From positions 255,950,812 to 256,014,811 of the forward strand of contig NC_134531.1 of NCBI RefSeq assembly GCF_050624435.1: 64,000 nucleotides of DNA. The letters are read 5' to 3'. A program made the position numbers and the translations under genes. The notes beneath the pieces were generated by a model. It did no database searches. It saw nothing but the letters and a program-made list of their open reading frames with translations, and was not told the DNA's origin. Position 1 is the first letter of the stretch. Each line of letters starts with the position of its first letter. The stretch is from Tenrec ecaudatus. Lineage: Eukaryota > Chordata > Mammalia > Afrosoricida > Tenrecidae. Positions 58,756 to 64,000 of this stretch are shown here, one piece after another.

Positions 58756-59384
58756 TTGGGTAACTACAATTATGGAGGCAGTTAAGCAAGCTGATTTCTA
58801 CAGAATATTTTATGTATATTAAAATTTTTGAAAACTATGAAATTTAAACTAAACAAATTACTATTGTTTGCATTTAAGTAATATTTAGTATTTATATTAA
58901 TTTTAAAAAATAACCATTTCTTAGGATACTAAATATAAAGAATTTGATTTGAAAAATACCTTTCTCATATATTAAGACCAAGTGACCTACTGAAAATGCT
59001 TCATTAAAAAAACTGGTATTATTAGAAGGAAACAAAATACATAAACCATGGTGGGAGTAAACACTTTTTTAGTGTAACTGAAAAAAAGCATCATAATGTA
59101 AGATTTGGCAAAATATTCCCAATCATAATCCATGTCTTCAATGCTCATTCCACTTGGGCATGGGGAATGTAATGCAGTAGTTAAGAGTGAGCTATTTAGT
59201 CTAACTATAGATTCGTGTTCTGTTTGAGGCCTTCGATAAAGTGCCTGAATTCGCAATGTATAGAGTAAAATGTTATTATGAAATGTAAAAACACCTGAAA
59301 TTAGGAAACAAACACGATGAAAACGTTCAGCATATCTTAAAATGAATAAAGAAATAAATTCAAGACTCAAGTTTCAATATTATA
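58756..59384. other. Unassigned AT-rich region
   Basis: A faint MIR-like core ('gtaatgcagtagttaagagtg') at about 59165-59240. The 127-codon minus frame at 58987-59370 has no recognised domain and covers AT-rich DNA. Confidence 0.4.
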
Positions 59385-60034
59385 AGATTCTATGGACAAA
59401 ATATTGAATGATCTAGGAAGTATCCAAAGAAGATGGAAAGAATGCACAGTGTCACTACCAAAAAGAACAAGTCAATCTGCCGTCTGAAGAGGTAGCAGAT
59501 GATCAAGAACCAATAGAGAGGAAGAAAGGAGTGCAAGGGGCACTGAAAGCATCCCCCAGAAATAAGGATCCATGAATTCACAGCACATTCATTGAGATAT
59601 TTCAACAAACTGGTGGAGCACTGCACTAACAAAACTGGAATGCAGTGACATGGCCACCTGACTGGAAGAGATCCATATTTGTTCTCATTCCAAAGAAAGT
59701 TGACTAGACATAATGCACAAATTATAGAACAATATCGTTGATATCACATGCAAGTGAAAATTTGCTCAAGATAATCCAACAACAGTTGTCAATAGTACAC
59801 AGGGAACTCTCAGAGGTTGTTATGAGTTAGAAGATGATGTGGACCAGCCAAGAGATATCATTGATAATGTTAGGTGGATCTTGGCTCAAAGTAAGTACCA
59901 GAAAGATGTTTACTTATGCTTTTATTCACTACACCAAGGCATTTGAATTGAGTGGATTATAACAAAGGATGGATAACCTGAGAAGAATGGGAGTTCTAGA
60001 ATACTTATTTTGATCATAAAAAACATGGACAAGG
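59385..60034 (+). mobile_element. RTE LINE fragment upstream of the retrocopy
   Basis: 'gaagatggaaagaatgcacag' (59428), 'gaggtagcagatgatcaag' (59488), 'tggccacctgactggaagag' (59650), 'tcactacaccaaggcatttg' (59926). The sequence is continuous with 61320 onward once the retrocopy and one TSD are removed. Confidence 0.8.
60018..60034. repeat. Retrocopy target-site duplication, 5' copy
   Basis: 'aaaaaacatggacaagg', repeated exactly at 61303-61319. The implied bottom-strand nick is TTTTTT/ATGATC, matching the L1 endonuclease preference. Confidence 0.93.
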
Positions 60035-60143
60035 GAGTCCCTGTGGGAAAGGAAACCCGAGGCAGCCTGAGGGGAGGTGAAGCGCTCCCAGAGCGCGGGG
60101 GCCACGCTGACGAGAAAGAAAAGGGAATTCGGCCTGGACGAAC

Positions 60144-60923
60144 ATGAATAAATGGATGCCCATTGCCAAGGAGTACGACCCGCTCAAAGCTGGCAGCATC
60201 GATGGCACCGACGAAGAACACCACGACCGGGCAGTCTGGAGGGCGATGCTGGCCCGTTATGTCCCCAACAAAGGTGTCACAGGAGGTCCCATGCTCACCC
60301 TGTTTGTGGCCAGACTCAACTTGCAAACCAAAGAGGAGAAACTAAAGGAAGTGTTTTTCCGATACAGTGACATCCGGCGGCTTCGGCTGGTCAGGGACTT
60401 GGTCACCGGCTTTTCCAAGGGCTATGCCTTCATAGAATACAAGGAGGAGCGTTCTCTGTTGAATGCTTACAGAGATGCGGACGGTCTGGTCATTGACCAG
60501 CATGAGATATTTGTGGACTACGTGCTGGAAAGGACCCTCAAAGGGTGGATTCCCCGGCGGCTTGAAGGAGGGCTCGGAGGGAAAAAGGAATCTGGGCAGC
60601 TGAGGTTTGGGGGACGGGGCCGGCCTTTTCGAAAACCTATCAATCTGCCTGTTGTTAAGAACGACCTGTACCGAGAGGGGAAACGGGAAAGGAGGGAACG
60701 ATCACAGTCGCGGGAACGACACTGGGACTCCAGGCCAAGGGACCATGACAGGGGCCGGGAGAAGCGGTGGCAGGAGAGAGAGGCAGCCAGGGCTTGGCCT
60801 GAAAATGACTGGGAGCGAGAGAGGGAGTTTCGAGAGGACAGGCCCAAGGGCAGGGAGAAGAGGGACAGAAGCAAATGGAGGCCCAGCACGAAAACGGAAG
60901 ATGAAGACAAAGGCTACTCATAG
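60144..60923 (+). CDS. SNRNP35: U11/U12 snRNP 35 kDa-like protein, intact retrocopy ORF
   Basis: SNRNP35 is a component of the U11 and U11/U12 di-snRNP of the minor (U12-type) spliceosome, acting in the nucleus and related to U1-70K. The 259-residue frame has no stop or frameshift. The N-terminus M-N-K-W-M-P-I-A-K-E-Y-D-P-L-K-A-G-S is characteristic. An RRM spans about residues 50-128 with RNP2 L-F-V-A-R-L (53-58) and RNP1 K-G-Y-A-F-I-E-Y (92-99). A basic linker G-W-I-P-R-R-L follows, then an Arg/Glu/Asp-rich tail (176-245). As I remember it the human protein is about 246 residues and ends near K-G-R-E-K-K-E-R-G-K. This frame reads on about 14 residues past that point, probably through a lost stop. 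The RRM has a few substitutions (for example V-D-Y-V where Y-E-L is usual). The start is the ATG at 60144, set by family similarity. It could be a functional retrogene or a young pseudogene; no promoter is visible. Confidence 0.85.
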   Translation: MNKWMPIAKEYDPLKAGSIDGTDEEHHDRAVWRAMLARYVPNKGVTGGPMLTLFVARLNLQTKEEKLKEVFFRYSDIRRLRLVRDLVTGFSKGYAFIEYKEERSLLNAYRDADGLVIDQHEIFVDYVLERTLKGWIPRRLEGGLGGKKESGQLRFGGRGRPFRKPINLPVVKNDLYREGKRERRERSQSRERHWDSRPRDHDRGREKRWQEREAARAWPENDWEREREFREDRPKGREKRDRSKWRPSTKTEDEDKGYS

Positions 60924-61267
60924 TGACCTCACGGTCTGCACACAACTTGCCAGCCTTGTGGTTGAATATGCAGCACTGCCGAGGGCGGGGCTTAGAGCAT
61001 GTCATCTTGGCAGTCAGAACCCTGGTTCTAGGTGCACACACTGATGTGAAGGGTTTATCCTCTCGGTTTTGTGGGTCCCGTGACTGCCAGAACAAGGACC
61101 ACACACCAGGGCTTAACAAGGGGTTTAATCCGCTTACCCCTCCCTCCACTCCTAGTGGCTCCAGATACACGGGTACTCCTTGGCAGCCTGTTGTCACACG
61201 GCCACCTTTTTTTCTGTTAGTTTGGTCTCTGTTTTTCTTTTATTGTAGCTTGGGTGGCGGTCTACTG

Positions 61268-61273
61268 AATAAA
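61268..61273 (+). terminator. Poly(A) signal of the retrocopied mRNA
   Basis: AATAAA about 15 bases before the poly(A) tract that starts at 61288, the normal mammalian spacing. Confidence 0.85.
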
Positions 61274-61302
61274 TTAGTATCCTATTCAAAAAAAAAAAAA
61301 AA

Positions 61303-61319
61303 AAAAAACATGGACAAGG
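61303..61319. repeat. Retrocopy target-site duplication, 3' copy
   Basis: Exact match to 60018-60034; its A run merges with the poly(A) tail. Confidence 0.93.
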
Positions 61320-62030
61320 ATCCAGAGGCAATTGTAAAAACAACCAGGCAATGCTTCCTTGTTTAAAATCAGGGAAAGTGGGTGTGTGGATTGTATCCTC
61401 TCACCTCTATGATTGCTGAGAAAATCACTAGAGAAGTTGGGTTATATGAAGAAGAATGCACTATCAGGATGGGGAAAGGCTTATTACCAACTTGCAATAT
61501 TCAGATGACACAGTCTTGCTTGCTACAAGTGAGCACTGGAAGTACCTGTCAATGAAGACCAGGATTGCAGCCTTTAGTATAGATTACAACTCAGTGTAAC
61601 GAAAACACAAATCCTCATAACTAGTCCAATAGGGAATGTCACGATAAATGGAGAAAAGTGGAAGGTGTCAAGGATTTCATCTTGCTTAGATCCACAATCA
61701 AGGGTCAAGAGATCAACGAACCCATTATCTTGGGTATAGTTGCTGCTCAAGTCCTCAGAGTCTTGAAAACAAACATTTTTCTTTGAGGACTAAGGTGAGC
61801 TTAACACCAGCCATATTTTCAAAATGTTTCATATGCAATGTGAAACTTAGATACTGAGTAAGGAATACAGAAAAAGTTGATGCCTTTGAACTGTGGAGTT
61901 GGCAAAGAATATTGAAAATATCAAAGTGCCAACAGAGCAAGGTGCATCTTGGAAGACACACAGTTAGAATGCTTCTTAGAAAGAAAGATGGTGAGATTTT
62001 TCTCATATACTTTGGATATGGAGAATATAT
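61320..62030 (+). mobile_element. RTE LINE fragment downstream of the retrocopy
   Basis: 'gtgtgtggattgtatcctctcacc' (61381), 'cttgcaatattcagatgacacagtcttgcttgc' in outline (61491-61523, Y-S-D-D type box), 'agatactgagtaaggaatac' (61849), 'gatggtgagatttttctc' (61987). The continuation of 59385-60034. Confidence 0.8.
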
Positions 62031-62625
62031 ATATATATACAGCAAGAAGGAATATAACAGCTAATTAGTACACACAGCAGTACAGAGGGCTCACAGAGGG
62101 CTCAGTTCAACTCACTTTCATGGAACAGTTAGGAAGGAACTGGAAGTCCTTCAATTCACCTGGACTGCTGGGTCCAAGGTCAAGTAATCAGACAGCAGAA
62201 TCTTCAGAGTATTCCCTCAGGCAAGACAGTAAGAGTCTGCCCTTAGGCAGCAGACAGCAGGGTGGGGCAGTAAGTTAGTAGCACTGGAGTTTACCAAAGC
62301 AGGTCCAATGTGATCGCAATCTCAAGAGATGTGACAGAATCAACCATTCTCAAGCTCAAGAAATGCACACACAAGCTACAGGACAAAACTGGTCTCCAAA
62401 GAGCCTCAAGCTCTAATTATGTGATCTATGGGTTGTCTTGGTCCACAGGTAGTATAGCACACAGGTTGAGGCAGAGTACCCCTAAAGCAGCAGGACCATA
62501 GAGCAAGAGAGCTATGGCATGCCAACCATTTTCATTTATCAGAGTGGCCCTCCAATCAAACTGCACCCTGATCAAACTTTGTCCACATGTTACTGTTAGC
62601 ACAATGAACCTAACTGTCACAGTAA
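62031..62625 (-). mobile_element. Solo ERVL-type LTR (diverged)
   Basis: 'atatatatatatacagcaagaaggaatataacagc' in outline at the low end and 'gttagcacaatgaacctaactgtcaca' in outline at the high end fit an ERVL LTR read in complement. It separates two RTE pieces. Confidence 0.5.
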
Positions 62626-62634
62626 CTATAATTC

Positions 62635-63115
62635 AAATTCATTAATCAACTACTAAAGCTGGTGATGAAGAAACTGGAAATTTTTAACAATGCCATCGAT
62701 CTGAAATGGACCCAAAAATGCAATCATGATACATTGGAAATTATTGGCAAGAGGAATGTAAAATTTGGAAACAAAGAGGAGGAAACAGTAGGTGAAAAAT
62801 ATGATCATGTTGATAGAAATGAAGCTGGAGATCACATGATAAAACTTTGCAAAACCAACAATTAGTTCATAGCAAATAATTTTCAACAACACAAAATTCA
62901 ATTGCACACATGGACTTCTCCAGATGGAATAGACAGAAATAAAATTCACTACCACTGTGGGAAGACATGATGTAGAAAGTCAATGTCAGCAGCTAAAATT
63001 AGGCCATAGGCTGAACTGTGGGACAGACCACTAATTGTTCATATATAACTATGACCTTGAGTATATTTCACCTGACTTCAAAGGACATTTAAGAACAAAT
63101 TTGACTCATTGAACT
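62635..63115 (+). mobile_element. RTE LINE endonuclease-region fragment
   Basis: 'gtgatgaagaaactggaaat' (62662), 'gcaatcatgatacattggaaattattggc' in outline (62720), 'catggacttctccagatgg' (62909), 'accttgagtatatttcacctg' (63053). Order and landmarks match 23470-24000. This is a different RTE copy from 59385-62030, since 5' sequence follows 3' sequence. Confidence 0.72.
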
Positions 63116-63676
63116 GAAATGACATAACACCCAATTAGCTGTGGGAAGACATCAAGAACATCACAGCAGGTATGTTTCTGCTTCGCGATGACTGTCCGTG
63201 AAAGTTTTGCCCTCTCACCAATCTCCATTGTTCTTTTAATAGTGTCATGTCACCGAAGAGTACAATCTGTATACTTTTACAAAAAATGTTAATTACCTTA
63301 AACAAATTGTTTAATTACCTTATCTCAACAGTGTTTTAAATTCTATACCATTGTCTAAAGTAGTAGCACTACCAATACAATTACCTTATGGGGGTGATTT
63401 ATAAATTTCTCTATAATAAAATGACAATGATATTTCCAAAGTGAATATATATAGGGTATTCCCCCAAAATAAAAACAATCAAAATAACTGAAGAAACTCT
63501 CTTGGGTGGAGTTTTTCTAAAAGGTAACTTTCTCATTAGGCAATCAAGATTGGAATCACATATTTAACAAATATATTGACTGTAATCAAGAGTACTTTAA
63601 AGGTGACAGGTTGTTTTGTAAAAATAAATTAGATACGTAGTTTTGGAAAAAAAATTCTGGCTTTCGGTGGGGTACT

Positions 63677-63727
<51 letters not shown>

Positions 63728-63854
63728 CATAGATATATGAATGGATTTGGGGCTTGCATTTAATTCTAGCCCCAGTTTTAAAAGAAAAAGATCTTATAAC
63801 TTAGCCTGACTGGATGCTTGCCCACATGAAGTCATCAGTGAATATAGGGTTGCT
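63116..63854. other. Unassigned stretch with a (GT)n tract
   Basis: (GT)n at 63682-63724. The rest is AT-rich and unnamed. Confidence 0.55.
63682..63724. repeat. (GT)n microsatellite, about 43 bp
   Basis: Perfect GT alternation. Confidence 0.96.
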
Positions 63855-64000
63855 ATAGAAAAAATCTTGGTGTTTTTTTTAATGATGAACACAGTGAATG
63901 CCTTGGCATAATCAGTAAAACACAAGGAAACATAGTTTTGGTACTATATAAATTATGGATTACCTTGAGAAGAATGGGGATTCCAGAATAAATCATTGTG
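63855..64000. mobile_element. RTE fragments, inverted junction
   Basis: 'gtgaatgccttggcataatcagtaaaacacaagg' in outline (63895-63928) is RTE in minus orientation. 'aaattatggattaccttgagaagaatggggattcc' in outline (63950-63986) is adjacent RTE sequence in plus orientation. It runs off the end of the window. Confidence 0.65.

Larger units (their letters stand above)
60035..61308 (+). mobile_element. SNRNP35: Processed retrocopy of SNRNP35 mRNA
   Basis: A full mRNA-shaped unit: GC-rich 5' UTR (60035-60143), an open reading frame (60144-60923), 3' UTR (60924-61287) with AATAAA at 61268-61273, and a poly(A) tail from 61288 (21 A's including the duplicated bases). A perfect 17-bp TSD on both sides shows L1-mediated insertion into an RTE copy. 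The parent coding region may itself lie mainly in one exon, so I rely on the poly(A) tail and TSD, not on lack of introns. Confidence 0.95.

Noticed and set aside
58987..59370. 127-codon minus-strand frame
   Set aside because: No motif, AT-rich DNA, begins and ends without gene context.
60518..61197. Minus-strand frames opposite the SNRNP35 retrocopy
   Set aside because: Shadows of the GC-rich sense frame and its 3' UTR.
63455..63530. Possible mariner terminal repeat ('agggtattcccccaaaa')
   Set aside because: Only a short resemblance; no partner repeat or transposase nearby.
1..64000. CRISPR arrays, operons, prokaryotic systems
   Set aside because: The window is clearly mammalian; tandem repeats here are mini- or microsatellites without spacers.

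Overview
This is a mammalian nuclear intergenic window, most likely from an afrotherian, with a tenrec or golden-mole type lineage my best guess. The assignment rests on three repeat groups I recognise by pattern. They are the tRNA-derived AfroSINE, the RTE (BovB-like) LINE whose 3' end shares the sequence 'gttaggtgcc...agtc..ttc.gactcatagc', and an L1 lineage with a very long, repeat-rich 3' UTR. AT-rich single-copy-like DNA lies between them. There is no operon-like structure, CRISPR array, tRNA/rRNA gene, or multi-exon host gene that I can support.

Layout: 1-5.1 kb holds a 26-bp minisatellite, an RTE fragment, an AfroSINE split by a 5'-inverted L1, a solo ERV1-like LTR with a 4-bp TSD, a solo ERVL LTR and an L1 3' UTR. 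5.1-10.6 kb is mostly unassigned AT-rich DNA with SINEs and a MaLR-type LTR. 10.6-15.8 kb holds minus-strand L1 pieces, including a 2-kb 3' UTR. 15.8-17.4 kb is a mariner DNA transposon interrupted by a second ERV1-like LTR. 17.4-22.8 kb is a decayed minus-strand ERVL provirus carrying an extra solo LTR. 22.8-32.4 kb has RTE and SINE fragments. 32.4-41.4 kb is a near full-length L1 (about 8.9 kb) with a probable TSD, a monomeric 5' UTR, broken ORF1 and ORF2, and a 2.8-kb 3' UTR. 41.4-52.7 kb is unassigned DNA plus a large minus-strand RTE. 52.8-56.1 kb is an RTE copy with four later insertions nested in it. 59.4-62.0 kb is another RTE copy, split by a retrocopy of SNRNP35 (U11/U12 snRNP 35K). 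62.0-64.0 kb holds an ERVL LTR and further RTE pieces.

The only gene-derived unit is the SNRNP35 retrocopy (60035-61308). Its 259-codon reading frame is uninterrupted, it has a poly(A) tail, and a perfect 17-bp target-site duplication flanks it. Everything else with coding capacity is transposon-derived, and no autonomous element has all its reading frames intact. I did not find a new multi-gene biological system. The best leads are the intact retrocopy, the L1 architecture (tandem 5' monomers, a long 3' UTR, a duplicated 3' terminus with two poly(A) signals), and two clean 5'-inverted (twin-primed) L1 insertions.
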